From the NCBI RefSeq assembly GCF_014193255.1, contig NZ_JACHZB010000003.1:558001-622000 (forward strand): a stretch of 64,000 nt of DNA. Direction: 5' to 3'. Source of the stretch: Rhizobium sp. BK196. GTDB taxonomy: Bacteria; Pseudomonadota; Alphaproteobacteria; Rhizobiales; Rhizobiaceae. This document shows positions 44,574-52,958 of this stretch, one piece after another; the stretch's first letter is position 1, and every line of letters starts with the position of its first letter. Below the pieces are notes generated by a model. The model saw only the letters and a list, made by a program, of their open reading frames with translations. It was not told the origin of the DNA and made no database searches. Both the position numbers and the translations under genes were made by a program.

Positions 44574-45083
44574 TCAGACTTTTGGTACGCGCAATTCCAT
44601 GCAGGTAAGATCCAGCCAGCGGCCGAATTTGATGCCGACTTCGGAAAATGTGCCGGCGATGCGGAAACCGAGTTTCTCGTGCAGTCTGATGGAAGCGGTA
44701 TTTTCGGCCTCGATGCCGGCGATCATGACGTGAACATTGCCGGCGCTCGCACGCTCGATCAATGCGCGCATCAGCTTTTCGCCGATGCCGGCGCCACGGC
44801 AATTCTTGTCGACATAGACGGAATGCTCGACCGTATGGCGGTAGCCATCGAAGGCGCGCCAATCGCCATAGGAGGCGTAGCCGGCGACCTTGCCGTCCAT
44901 TTCGGCGACGATGACCGGGAAGCCCCTGCCCCTGCGCGCCTTGAACCATTCCAGCCGGTTGTCGAGATCGACGAGCGTCTCGTTCCAGATCGCCGTCGTA
45001 TGCTCGACCGCGTGATTGTAGATATCCCTGATGGCTGGAAGGTCGGCTTCGGCAGCGTCCCGGATGAGAACGGTATCGGTCAT
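44574..45083 (-). CDS. GNAT acetyltransferase (phosphinothricin/L-methionine sulfone N-acetyltransferase type)
   Basis: A 169-residue enzyme with the family start IRDAAEADLPAIRDIYNHAVEHTTAIW and the acetyl-CoA motif VYVDKNCRGAGIGEKLMRALIE, then AENTASIRLHEKLGFRIAGTF. This is the Pat/Bar and MnaT/YncA branch, which acetylates L-phosphinothricin, methionine sulfone or related amino acids. The sequence alone cannot decide between detoxification and general amino-acid acylation. It is on its own between the pentapeptide gene and TrhA. Confidence 0.88.
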   Translation of the reverse strand: MTDTVLIRDAAEADLPAIRDIYNHAVEHTTAIWNETLVDLDNRLEWFKARRGRGFPVIVAEMDGKVAGYASYGDWRAFDGYRHTVEHSVYVDKNCRGAGIGEKLMRALIERASAGNVHVMIAGIEAENTASIRLHEKLGFRIAGTFSEVGIKFGRWLDLTCMELRVPKV

Positions 45084-45171
45084 GTGGCAGGCCCGGTTCG
45101 GAATGGTCTTGTTCGAATTAAGCTGGTTGGCGGGGCATACGCCGGGCGCGGGCCGATGTAAACGCCAGAGA

Positions 45172-45840
45172 TCAGAAGCTGGGAACCGACAGGCTGAAGC
45201 AGGTCAGCACGGCCAAATAATGCACGGCGGCGGCGGCGACCACGAAGCCGTGCCAGATGGCGTTCTGGAAGCGCAGTCTCTCCCAGACATGGAAGATGAC
45301 GCCCAACGAATAGATGATGCCGCCGATGACGATCAGCAGCATGGAAGCATAGGGAATGCGCGAGGCGACGGGCTCGGCCACCAATACGCCGCTCCAGCCC
45401 ATGGCGAGATAAAGCAGGATCGCCAGCCGGTCATATTTGCCGGGGAAAACACATTTGACGAAGATGCCGAAGGCGGCAATCAGCCAGATGACGATCAACA
45501 TGCCAGACAGCAGCGGATCGTCGGCGCCGCGCTCCAGGAAGGGGGTGTAGGTGGCGGCGATGAGGATGAAGATCGCCGAATGATCGAGCCGGCGCAGATA
45601 CCATTTGGTGCGCGAAACCGGCCAGATATTGTAGGAAAAGGAAATGCCCAGTGTGAGCACCAGTCCGACACCGTAAACCCAGGCGGCAATCAGCGCGCCG
45701 GCGGGGCTCCAGAGGGTAGCGTAGAAGATCAGCACGGTCACGCCGATCAGGGCAAAGAACAGCCCGACACCGTGGACGATGCCGTCGGCGATCAGCTCAT
45801 ATCTGTCGTAGGCCCAGCGAATGCCGTTGATTTCGCCCAT
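45172..45840 (-). CDS. trhA: TrhA/hemolysin III-type PAQR membrane protein
   Basis: The 222-residue protein has seven membrane helices and the PAQR/HlyIII motifs: RYELIADGIVHGVGLFFALIG, LRRLDHSAIFILIAATYTPF, and the C-terminal WHGFVVAAAAVHYLAVL, with the conserved His of the putative zinc site. Members control membrane lipid fluidity in bacteria and are often mislabelled hemolysins. It begins MGEINGIRW. Confidence 0.9.
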   Translation of the reverse strand: MGEINGIRWAYDRYELIADGIVHGVGLFFALIGVTVLIFYATLWSPAGALIAAWVYGVGLVLTLGISFSYNIWPVSRTKWYLRRLDHSAIFILIAATYTPFLERGADDPLLSGMLIVIWLIAAFGIFVKCVFPGKYDRLAILLYLAMGWSGVLVAEPVASRIPYASMLLIVIGGIIYSLGVIFHVWERLRFQNAIWHGFVVAAAAVHYLAVLTCFSLSVPSF

Positions 45841-45960
45841 GCGCGCACCCCTACTCAGAGTGAGAAGATCGTCGCATTGAATTGGCCAAGGCGCAACCGG
45901 ACGCCTGGTGGCGTCAGGTTAAATCTTTGTGACGAGCCATGCTCGTTTTTGATGACGCAC

Positions 45961-46281
45961 CTAATTGCCCGCCGCGCAATCCTCGCAGAGCGGCGTCTGC
46001 GGCAGCACAGCGAGGCGAGCTTCCGATATCTTGGCGCCACAGCGGGCGCAGGTGCCGTAAGTGCCCTTGGCGATGCGTTCGAGAGCGGCGTCGATGGCGC
46101 GCAACTCATCCTCGCCAGCCTGGCCGAGACCTTCCAGCACTTCGTCATTCTCGTTCTCGATGGCGCGGTCGTCGTCATCGGCAGTCTTGGTGCGGCTAAG
46201 GTCCGTGTCGATCTTTCGCAGGCGCGCTGTCAGTTCGTGCCAGCGATCGCGCAGAATCTTTTCCTGAAGTTTCGTGTCCAT
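45961..46281 (-). CDS. DksA/TraR-type zinc-finger protein
   Basis: The 106-residue protein begins MDTKLQEKILRDRWHEL and has a coiled-coil part (to about 75), then a zinc finger CARCGAK...CEDC with the DksA-like ERIAKGTYGTCARCG spacing. The coiled-coil tip has DELRAIDAALER, without the DxxDxA pattern in full, so RNA-polymerase secondary-channel binding is plausible but not certain. It follows the UspA-type gene by 11 bases and presumably shares its promoter and FixK/Fnr site. Confidence 0.85.
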   Translation of the reverse strand: MDTKLQEKILRDRWHELTARLRKIDTDLSRTKTADDDDRAIENENDEVLEGLGQAGEDELRAIDAALERIAKGTYGTCARCGAKISEARLAVLPQTPLCEDCAAGN

Positions 46282-46292
46282 GGCTTCACATC

Positions 46293-46703
46293 CTACCGAT
46301 CCACCAGCACCGAGCACTTGGCGTGGCGCACCACGCGATCGGCGGTCGCACCGATGAAATAATTATAGATATCGGGAATGTGCGAGGCGATGATGATGAG
46401 GTCGGCGCGACGCTCTTCGGCCGCAGCGATGATTGCCGTAGCAGGCGAACCGTTGCGGACTTCGACGGCGGCCGGAATGCCGGTCTTGGCAACGAGGCCA
46501 CCCAGCCGCTCGCGGCTTTCCTTCATGGCATCCTCGACGATGTTTCCTGGCAATTCGATGGCGACATAAGTCGGAATATCCTCCACGACATTGAGGAGGA
46601 TGATCTCGCCGCCGTTGTCGAGCAACTCTGCCGCCTTGCGGAAAATCTTCTCACCTTTTTCGATGCTGCCGATTTCAATCGGAACGATGATTTTCTTGTA
46701 CAT
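46293..46703 (-). CDS. Universal stress protein (UspA family)
   Basis: ATG 46703, with a good Shine-Dalgarno (CAAGGAGGATCGC), gives 136 residues. The UspA fold is evident: MYKKIIVPIEIGS, GGEIILLNVVEDIPTYVA, then ADLIIIASHIPDIYNYFIGATADRVVRHAKCSVLVDR, with the nucleotide-binding G-x2-G-x9-G(S/T)-like end reduced to IGATADRVVRHA. UspA genes in rhizobia are often oxygen-regulated, which fits the FixK-type box upstream. Confidence 0.88.
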   Translation of the reverse strand: MYKKIIVPIEIGSIEKGEKIFRKAAELLDNGGEIILLNVVEDIPTYVAIELPGNIVEDAMKESRERLGGLVAKTGIPAAVEVRNGSPATAIIAAAEERRADLIIIASHIPDIYNYFIGATADRVVRHAKCSVLVDR

Positions 46704-46764
46704 GCGATCCTCCTTGAGGTGTTGCCCTTCACGGTCAACTTCCTCCTCGGATAGATAAAGCGCA

Positions 46765-46778
46765 TTGACTGATATCAA
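46765..46778. promoter_or_regulatory. FixK/Fnr-type box upstream of the uspA-dksA-like operon
   Basis: TTGACTGATATCAA matches TTGA-N6-TCAA, the half-site pair bound by FixK/FnrN. Its centre is 68 bases before the uspA ATG, so a class II promoter would start near 46730, leaving a short leader. A divergent VOC gene also lies nearby. The match is by eye; I have not screened the background frequency. Confidence 0.6.
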
Positions 46779-46901
46779 GTGGGGCACGAGCCATCGTCAA
46801 TGTTTACAGAACGCTTCATCATCAAAAACGGGTCTTCTGTGAACAATGCGAATGGGCCATATAGAGATCAAGTACAGCAGCCGAGGGGAGTTTACAGGCG
46901 A

Positions 46902-47858
46902 ATGGACCGGCGAAAATTCCTCGCGCTCGCTACGGGCGGCACATTTGCCGCCACCGCCGGTACGCCTTTCGATTCAAGGGCAGGAGAACATTTCATGACG
47001 TCATCTGAAACATCCTATGCGCTGACGCGCCCTGCCTATATCGACCAGTCGCATCTCGTCGTGAAGGACCTGTCAGCTGTTTCCGGTTTCTATCAGAAGA
47101 TGCTCGGCCTTTCGGTGCTCGAAGAGAACGCAAGCGGCGAAGTTCTTGGGGTCGCCGGCCTGCCGCTGCTGACGCTGACGACCGACCGCACCGCGCGCGA
47201 GGCGCCCCGCAACGCCGCCGGCCTGTTCCACACCGCCTTCCTCATGCCCAACCGCACCGAGCTTGCACGCTGGCTGCGCCATGCCGCTCACAATAATGTC
47301 ACCCTCGAAGGCGCGTCCGACCATCTGGTCAGCGAGGCGATCTATCTTTCCGATCCTGAGGGCAACGGCATCGAAATCTACGCCGACCGGCCGCATGAAA
47401 GCTGGAAATTCCATCCGGACGGCATGGTGGAAATGGCGACGCAGCGGCTCGACCTGCAGGCGCTCTACAACAGCGCACCAGAGGATACCTGGACCGGGAT
47501 GGCTGACGGTACCGCGATTGGTCACATCCATCTGCAGGTCGGCGAGATTCCGCAGGCGGATGCCTTCTATCGCGACGTGCTGGGTCTCAAGCTGATGGCG
47601 CAGCGGCCGGGCGCGAGCTTCTTTGCCAGCGGCGGCTATCACCATCATGTCGCCGCCAATATCTGGAACAGCCGTGGCGCCGGCACGCGCGCCGAGCACA
47701 TGACCGGCCTCTCCGACTATAAGATCCGCTTCAACGACAAAGAAACGCTCGACAAGGCCGTTGCCAAGCTCGATGAACTGGAGATCGAGAGCGAAAAGCG
47801 CGACGGCGGCGTCTTCCTGAGAGATCCCTGGGGTATTGGGCTCACGCTTTCGGCCTGA
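46902..47858 (+). CDS. VOC-family ring-cleavage-dioxygenase-like protein, possible Tat leader
   Basis: From ATG 46902 (318 residues) the N-terminus MDRRKFLALATGGTFAAT is a textbook twin-arginine signal. From ATG 46995, which has a much stronger Shine-Dalgarno (AGGAGAAC), 287 residues start at MTSSETSYALTRPAYID. The body has two VOC repeats, the first with HLVVKDLSAVSGFYQKMLGL and YLSDPEGNGIEIYADRP, the second with HIHLQVGEIPQADAFYRDVLGLKL and RDPWGIGLTLS, as in extradiol dioxygenases of the CatE/glyoxalase type. Cytoplasmic or exported location depends on the start used. Confidence 0.8.
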   Translation: MDRRKFLALATGGTFAATAGTPFDSRAGEHFMTSSETSYALTRPAYIDQSHLVVKDLSAVSGFYQKMLGLSVLEENASGEVLGVAGLPLLTLTTDRTAREAPRNAAGLFHTAFLMPNRTELARWLRHAAHNNVTLEGASDHLVSEAIYLSDPEGNGIEIYADRPHESWKFHPDGMVEMATQRLDLQALYNSAPEDTWTGMADGTAIGHIHLQVGEIPQADAFYRDVLGLKLMAQRPGASFFASGGYHHHVAANIWNSRGAGTRAEHMTGLSDYKIRFNDKETLDKAVAKLDELEIESEKRDGGVFLRDPWGIGLTLSA

Positions 47859-47880
47859 AGGAATATTCCGAGACATCGAA

Positions 47881-47912
47881 AAGGGCCGTTTGGTTTCACC
47901 GAAACGGTCCTT
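47881..47912 (+). terminator. Hairpin after VOC gene
   Basis: AAGGGCCGTTT (47881-47891) pairs with AAACGGTCCTT (47902-47912), one G-T position, over a 10-base loop, 22 bases past the stop. A short TTACTTA follows; a moderate terminator. Confidence 0.55.
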
Positions 47913-47975
47913 ACTTACGCATCCAGACGACAATGGCGCCGTTTCCGCCGCCATTCGCATTTTCAGACTCATGAT

Positions 47976-49049
47976 TTAACGACGGGGCTCGATGGTCACC
48001 TCGCCGAACATGACGCCGCGCGTCAGTGGCTTGGCAAGGAAATCATGCGGGAAGCCGAGAACGATGGCGCTTGCCTCGGCCAGCCGGGCACGATGCTCGT
48101 CCGACAGGACAACGTCGAGCGCACCGAGATTGTCTTCGAGCTGGGCCATCGTCTTCACACCCATGATCGGCGACGTGATGGCCGGATTGGTCAGTGTCCA
48201 GGCAATCGCCACCTGTGCCGGCGTCTTGCCGATTTCGGCAGCGATCTCTTTCACGACATCGGCAATGCCGAGATTGCGTTCGGTCAGCGAACCGTTGCCG
48301 GCAGCGACATTCTTGCGAGTACCGACCGCGCTTGCGGTGCCGGCACCGATATCGAGATCGGAGCGGCTGTATTTGCCGGTCAAGACGCCCATGCCAAGCG
48401 GCGACCAGGGAATGACGCCGAGGCCGAGTTCAGCGGCCATCGGGATCAGTTCGCGCTCAACCGTGCGCTCGATCAGGCTGTATTCGATCTGCAGCGCCAC
48501 AAGCGGCGCCCAGCCGCGCAGGTCGGCCAGCGTCTGCATGCGCGCCACCTGCCAGGCCGGCGTATCGGAAATGCCGGCATAGACGATCTTGCCAGCGCGC
48601 ACGAGGTCGTCCATGCCGCGCATCACCTCCTCGACGGAGGTCGTGAAGTCCCAGGCGTGCAGGTAGAAGAGGTCGACGTAATCGGTGTTCAGCCGCTTCA
48701 GACTATCTTCCACCGAACGGACCATGCTGCGGCGGTGATTGCCGCCGGAGTTCGGATCCTTCGGGCGCGAGGTGATGGTATATTTGGTGGCGATGACAAG
48801 TTCGTCGCGGCGGCCTTCGGCAAAGCGGCCGACGAGTCTTTCCGAAGTGCCGCCCGTATATTGATTGGCAGTATCGATAAAATTGCCGCCGCGATCGACA
48901 TAGGCGTCGAACATGCGGCGAGACTCCTGCTCATCGGCGCCCCAGCCCCAGTCTGTTCCGAAGGTCATGGCGCCGAGCGACAGCGGCGAAACACGCAGGC
49001 CGGAACGGCCGAGGAGACGGTAGCGGTCAAGGGACAATGTATTGGTCAT
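47976..49049 (-). CDS. Aldo/keto reductase
   Basis: The 357-residue protein is an (alpha/beta)8 aldo/keto reductase. The catalytic residues are in FIDTANQYTGG (Asp, Tyr), IATKYT (Lys) and YLHAWD (His). The C-terminal GVKTMAQLEDNLGALDVVLSDE is the NADP-binding end. It is of the broad-substrate type that reduces aldehydes and ketones in the cytoplasm. ATG 49049 follows CAGGAGATC. It is divergent from the LysR gene and probably its target. Confidence 0.92.
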   Translation of the reverse strand: MTNTLSLDRYRLLGRSGLRVSPLSLGAMTFGTDWGWGADEQESRRMFDAYVDRGGNFIDTANQYTGGTSERLVGRFAEGRRDELVIATKYTITSRPKDPNSGGNHRRSMVRSVEDSLKRLNTDYVDLFYLHAWDFTTSVEEVMRGMDDLVRAGKIVYAGISDTPAWQVARMQTLADLRGWAPLVALQIEYSLIERTVERELIPMAAELGLGVIPWSPLGMGVLTGKYSRSDLDIGAGTASAVGTRKNVAAGNGSLTERNLGIADVVKEIAAEIGKTPAQVAIAWTLTNPAITSPIMGVKTMAQLEDNLGALDVVLSDEHRARLAEASAIVLGFPHDFLAKPLTRGVMFGEVTIEPRR

Positions 49050-49102
49050 GGATGATCTCCTGTGTTGCAGACAGAAGATGCGCCTTGCCGATACTGACAA
49101 CA

Positions 49103-49120
49103 ATGCTACATTATCAGCAT
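49103..49120. promoter_or_regulatory. LysR box (T-N11-A) between aldo/keto reductase and lysR
   Basis: ATGCT (49103-49107) and AGCAT (49116-49120) frame an 8-base centre; the inner T-N11-A (TGCTACATTATCA) is the classic LysR recognition shape. It lies in the 95-base shared promoter region, 25 bases before lysR. Confidence 0.6.
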
Positions 49121-49144
49121 GGCTTCTTTAGAAAATAGAACATA

Positions 49145-50044
49145 ATGCGCGGCAGCGACTATGCAGAACTCAGGGCCTTTGCAGCAGTCGCCGAGCACGG
49201 CAATTTTGCCCGTGCGGCCGCCCGGCTCGGCATGTCGGCCTCCGCACTCAGCCAGACGATCCGCACACTCGAAGAACGGATGGGTATCCGGCTGCTCAAC
49301 CGCACGACGCGCAGCGTAGCGCCGAGCGAGGCGGGCCAGCGGTTGCTCGCGCGGCTTCTGCCGGCACTTGCCGATCTCGACCGGGCGGTGGCCGATGTCG
49401 CCGCATTGCGCGATACGCCCGCCGGGCTGTTGCGCATCAACGCGCCGCGGGTCGCAATCGTCCACAGGCTGGCGCCGCTGATTGCGCCCTTTCATGCCGC
49501 CTATCCTGACATCGTCATGGATGTCGTGGTCGATGACAAACTGACCGATATCGTCGCCGGCCGTTTCGATGCCGGCATCCGGCTGGGTGAGATGGTGGAA
49601 AAGGACATGGTAAGCGTGAAGCTCGGCAGCGAGATGCGGCTCGTCGTCATTGCCTCGCCCGATTACATCGCGCGCCACGGCGTGCCGGAAACGCCGCGCG
49701 ACCTGCGCGACCACTCTTGCGTCGTCTCCCGCTGGCCGACGGATGGCAGCCTCTATCACTGGGAATTCGAGCGTGGGGACGAAAAGCTCGAAGTGGCCGT
49801 CTCAGGACCGCTCAGCACCACCGACAACGACCTGATGCTGCGGGCCGTGCTCGATGGCGTGGGCATCGGCTATCTCTTCGATTATCACGTGGCGGACCAT
49901 CTCGTCGCCGGCCGGCTGGTCAGCATGCTCGACGACTGGACACCCCCCTTTCCCGGCTTCCACCTCTATTATCCCAGCCGGCGCCAGATGCCGCCGCCGC
50001 TGCGTGCCTTCGTGGATTTCATCGGGCGGCAGCGAGCGGCCTAG
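49145..50044 (+). CDS. LysR family transcriptional regulator
   Basis: A 299-residue regulator. The N-terminal helix-turn-helix spans residues 5-65 (ELRAFAAVAEHGNFARAAARLGMSASALSQTIRTLEERMG, then RLLNRTTRSVAPSEAG), followed by the periplasmic-binding-like effector domain. The divergent aldo/keto reductase and the T-N11-A palindrome between them suggest it controls that gene and itself. The effector is unknown. Confidence 0.92.
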   Translation: MRGSDYAELRAFAAVAEHGNFARAAARLGMSASALSQTIRTLEERMGIRLLNRTTRSVAPSEAGQRLLARLLPALADLDRAVADVAALRDTPAGLLRINAPRVAIVHRLAPLIAPFHAAYPDIVMDVVVDDKLTDIVAGRFDAGIRLGEMVEKDMVSVKLGSEMRLVVIASPDYIARHGVPETPRDLRDHSCVVSRWPTDGSLYHWEFERGDEKLEVAVSGPLSTTDNDLMLRAVLDGVGIGYLFDYHVADHLVAGRLVSMLDDWTPPFPGFHLYYPSRRQMPPPLRAFVDFIGRQRAA

Positions 50045-50126
50045 ATGCCTTTATCCTCCCGGGGAACCGGCGGCACCCCCTACGCGTTGATTGGCGAGGC
50101 AATGGGGCTTCGGGGACATATCGCAC

Positions 50127-51293
50127 ATGGGCATCGCCAACGGCATCCGAAAACAGGCAAACAATCTCCGCCTCGGCGAACGCCATACCAGCGCATGGGC
50201 ACGAACGCTTCAGGAAGCTGCCGAAGAGCTTCCACAGGCACCGATGCGGCGTGTCGAGAAGGACGGGCTCGATGTCAGCATGGCATGGGCCATCATCGGC
50301 ATTTTCGGCATCCTTGGCCTGGCGGCGGTCTATCTGATGTCGCTGATCCTGATCCCCATCACGCTCGCCGTGGTCGTGGGCATGATCCTCGGCATGGCGG
50401 CGGAAAAGCTCTCGAAGATGGGCGTCCCGCGGCTCGCGAATGCGGTGATCCTCTCTACCGGCGTCGCGCTCGTCATCGCCCTGCTGATCAATTCGCTTGC
50501 TGGACCGCTGGCGATGCTTGCCAATGAGGCGCCTGACTTCATCGGGCACACCACCCAGCGCATCATGCCTTATCTGGAGCGAATCGAATGGCTGCACATC
50601 ACGCCCGCGACCTTCCAGAGCGGGCCGATGTCCATCGATGCGCTGCTGGAAAACACCGGCAACGTGCTGCATGTCGTGACGACGAACCTGACGCCGGCGC
50701 TGGTGCAGGGGCTGATCTTCTTTGCGGCGCTGCTGCTCTTTCTGGCAAGCCGCGTTAGCCTGCGCAAGACGATCATCATGACCTTTCGCACCCGTGCGCA
50801 GCGGCTTGCGGCCATCCGCGTCATCAACGCGGTGGAGCAGGCGCTCGGCTTCTATTTCGCCACGGCTTCGCTGATCTATGTGGCGCTCGGCTTCATGATG
50901 ACCGTTATCGCCTATGCGGGCGGGCTATCCATGCCCATCCTTTGGGGTTTCTTCGCCTTTCTTTCGAGTTTCATTCCCTATCTCGGCATAACGATGATGA
51001 CCCTTGCGGTAGCCATTGCCGGCGTTATTACCCATGATGCCATCATTATCGGCCTTATGCCGGCTGCAGCCTTCTTCACTGTCCACCTCGTGATGGAAAA
51101 CCTGATCTTTCCCGCTGTCATGGGCAGGCGGCTGGAGATCAACCCATTCATCGTCTTCCTGGCGATCATCTTCTGGACATGGATGTGGGGGGCAGTCGGC
51201 GCGATGCTGGCACTACCGCTCTCGCTCATCGTCATGACCATCATCGAGGAGCTGGTAATCGAGGAAAGACCGCAGCCGCAACTGCCGAAGTAA
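50127..51293 (+). CDS. AI-2E family transporter (PerM-like permease)
   Basis: From ATG 50127 the protein has 388 residues with about eight membrane helices. An N-terminal cytoplasmic part with charged residues (to about 45) precedes the helix pair WAIIGIFGILGLAAVYLMSLILIPITLAVVVGM. The C-terminal half has the family patterns LSSFIPYLGITMMTLAVAIAG and NPFIVFLAIIFWTWMWGAVGAMLALPL. The name derives from TqsA; most members, like this one, have unproven substrates. TTG 50091 would add 12 residues. Confidence 0.88.
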   Translation: MGIANGIRKQANNLRLGERHTSAWARTLQEAAEELPQAPMRRVEKDGLDVSMAWAIIGIFGILGLAAVYLMSLILIPITLAVVVGMILGMAAEKLSKMGVPRLANAVILSTGVALVIALLINSLAGPLAMLANEAPDFIGHTTQRIMPYLERIEWLHITPATFQSGPMSIDALLENTGNVLHVVTTNLTPALVQGLIFFAALLLFLASRVSLRKTIIMTFRTRAQRLAAIRVINAVEQALGFYFATASLIYVALGFMMTVIAYAGGLSMPILWGFFAFLSSFIPYLGITMMTLAVAIAGVITHDAIIIGLMPAAAFFTVHLVMENLIFPAVMGRRLEINPFIVFLAIIFWTWMWGAVGAMLALPLSLIVMTIIEELVIEERPQPQLPK

Positions 51294-51395
51294 CGACGGC
51301 GACCGGGGACCGGAGACCAGTTGAGGTAACCCCGCCCCATTCTGGTTTCACGCGATTCCGATGTAAAGCCGCTGCACGCTGCTGCTGGAATTACC

Positions 51396-52178
51396 CTATT
51401 CGGTCGTCTTGTCGTCACCCGTATCGGCAACATCCTGCAGCCGGACGAATTCCGTACCCTTGGCCTTGAGATCGACAAGCGCCCTGGCAACGCCCGCACC
51501 GGCCGCGTGGGTCGGTTGGTTGATGTGGGAAATGACGACATCGCCGTCCTTGGCCGAGGAAATGCGCTTTTCGGTGATCGCAGCACCGAGCAGTGAACCG
51601 CCGTCGCCATTCACGGAATAGCCGGCGATACGATAACCCATGGCGCGGATCTGGCCGATGGCCGAGAGGTCATACTTGGCGGTCGAGCCACGGAACCAGT
51701 GAGGCGCCGGAATGCCCGACGCGACCATCGCGGCAGCACCGCCTTCCACTTCCTGCCTGACGGCATCGGGCGAGCCGGCAGCTGCGATGCCATAGACCAG
51801 CACCGGCGTGTCGACGGCCGGGATATGCTTCTCGCCGTGATTTTCCAGTTCGAAGAGATCGGGATTCTGCAGGAAGATGGCAACCGCCTTCGGATTGCGC
51901 TTCAGCCAGCGCGCCGTGACGAAAATGGTCGCGGGAATGCGCTCATTCACCAGCGTCGAGAGAATGCGCTCATCGGCCTCGCCCATGCAGGCATCGAAGG
52001 TGAGCGCAACGCGGGCATGGCCCGTGACGTTCGAGCGGGCGATATGCAAATGCGGTTCCACGAGCTTCGGGCCGGCGGTCACGAACGGAGGGGCGAGCAC
52101 AGCAGGTGGAACTTCCGCGGCAAGCGCCGAAGAGGCAGCAGCAAGCAGCAGTGCAGATCCAAGGAGAAGTCGGTTCAT
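51396..52178 (-). CDS. Exported polysaccharide deacetylase-like protein (NodB fold)
   Basis: A 260-residue precursor with a signal peptide (RLLLGSALLLAAASSALAA). In the NodB domain the first motif reads TFDACMGE instead of TFDDG: catalytic Asp62 is kept but the metal-ligand Asp is replaced by Ala. The second, ENHGEKH, keeps both metal His (114 and 118). The domain includes GGAAAMVASGIPAPHWFRGSTAKYD and ends with GDVVISHINQPTH. Members act on N-acetylglucosamine-containing polymers in the periplasm; here activity is uncertain because of the altered motif. Confidence 0.8.
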   Translation of the reverse strand: MNRLLLGSALLLAAASSALAAEVPPAVLAPPFVTAGPKLVEPHLHIARSNVTGHARVALTFDACMGEADERILSTLVNERIPATIFVTARWLKRNPKAVAIFLQNPDLFELENHGEKHIPAVDTPVLVYGIAAAGSPDAVRQEVEGGAAAMVASGIPAPHWFRGSTAKYDLSAIGQIRAMGYRIAGYSVNGDGGSLLGAAITEKRISSAKDGDVVISHINQPTHAAGAGVARALVDLKAKGTEFVRLQDVADTGDDKTTE

Positions 52179-52339
52179 GAAGAATCAGATTCAGTTGATG
52201 TCTTAGCTGATGTTAAGGCAAACCCATGAACCGATCCATGCGGCCTGATGCCGCCCGCCAAGGACGGCGCATGTCTCAATCTGCCCGCATTGCTTTGCCT
52301 GGCACAGGGAATGCGAAAGAGCGGGAAAAGAGCGAGGAC

Positions 52340-52732
52340 TCAATCGTAGAGGAAATATTTGGTCCACTTATCCTTCGGCACCTTGTCGCCGATCTTGTAC
52401 TTCAGGTCGCGTACATTGATGTGCTGCGGACCGGTGATGCAGGTATAGGACAGATGATACCAGTCGCCCTTGCTGCGGAAGACGGCGCCGGGCGCTTCGA
52501 GGCGATCGTCGCTCGGTATCGGATCCTTGAACGTATAGGCGATGACCTTGTCCGGCCGGAAGCCGGTGCCGTCCTGGTTGATGCGGCTCATCGCTTCGGT
52601 ATCGCAGCTTTGCTCGAGGCGGGTGGCCGGGTCCAGTTTTTCGAGCTGCTTCTTGATCGTGGGGTCGACCGCAAGGGCGGACGAGGCGGCAAGGCCTGCG
52701 AGCGACATAAACAGGACCAGACGTTTCGGCAT
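52340..52732 (-). CDS. DUF930 exported protein
   Basis: A 130-residue precursor: signal peptide (FMSLAGLAASSALAV), then DUF930 with the pattern LDPATRLEQSCDTEAM, a conserved Cys pair (C43 and the one in SYTCITGP) and the ending KYKIGDKVPKDKWTKYFLYD. The family is of unknown function and common in Rhizobiales. It is codirectional with, and 161 bases upstream of, the deacetylase gene. Confidence 0.85.
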   Translation of the reverse strand: MPKRLVLFMSLAGLAASSALAVDPTIKKQLEKLDPATRLEQSCDTEAMSRINQDGTGFRPDKVIAYTFKDPIPSDDRLEAPGAVFRSKGDWYHLSYTCITGPQHINVRDLKYKIGDKVPKDKWTKYFLYD

Positions 52733-52958
52733 GGTGGAGAAACCTTTACTGTTATGTATTCGTCATACCGCCGCCGGCAGCTTGCCGGGGCCTGATGCGG
52801 GTGCAATTTTCGCGCGGGGCTAGCGGACATTCTTAAACAATGTGGTGACATCAAGGCGACGCGCCGGCCATTTGTCCCACGAAGGTTCACCGACGCTTGA
52901 TCATGACCTGCAGCACCTCTATCTCTTGCCCACCGACACCGCCCTTACGGAGCCTTCC

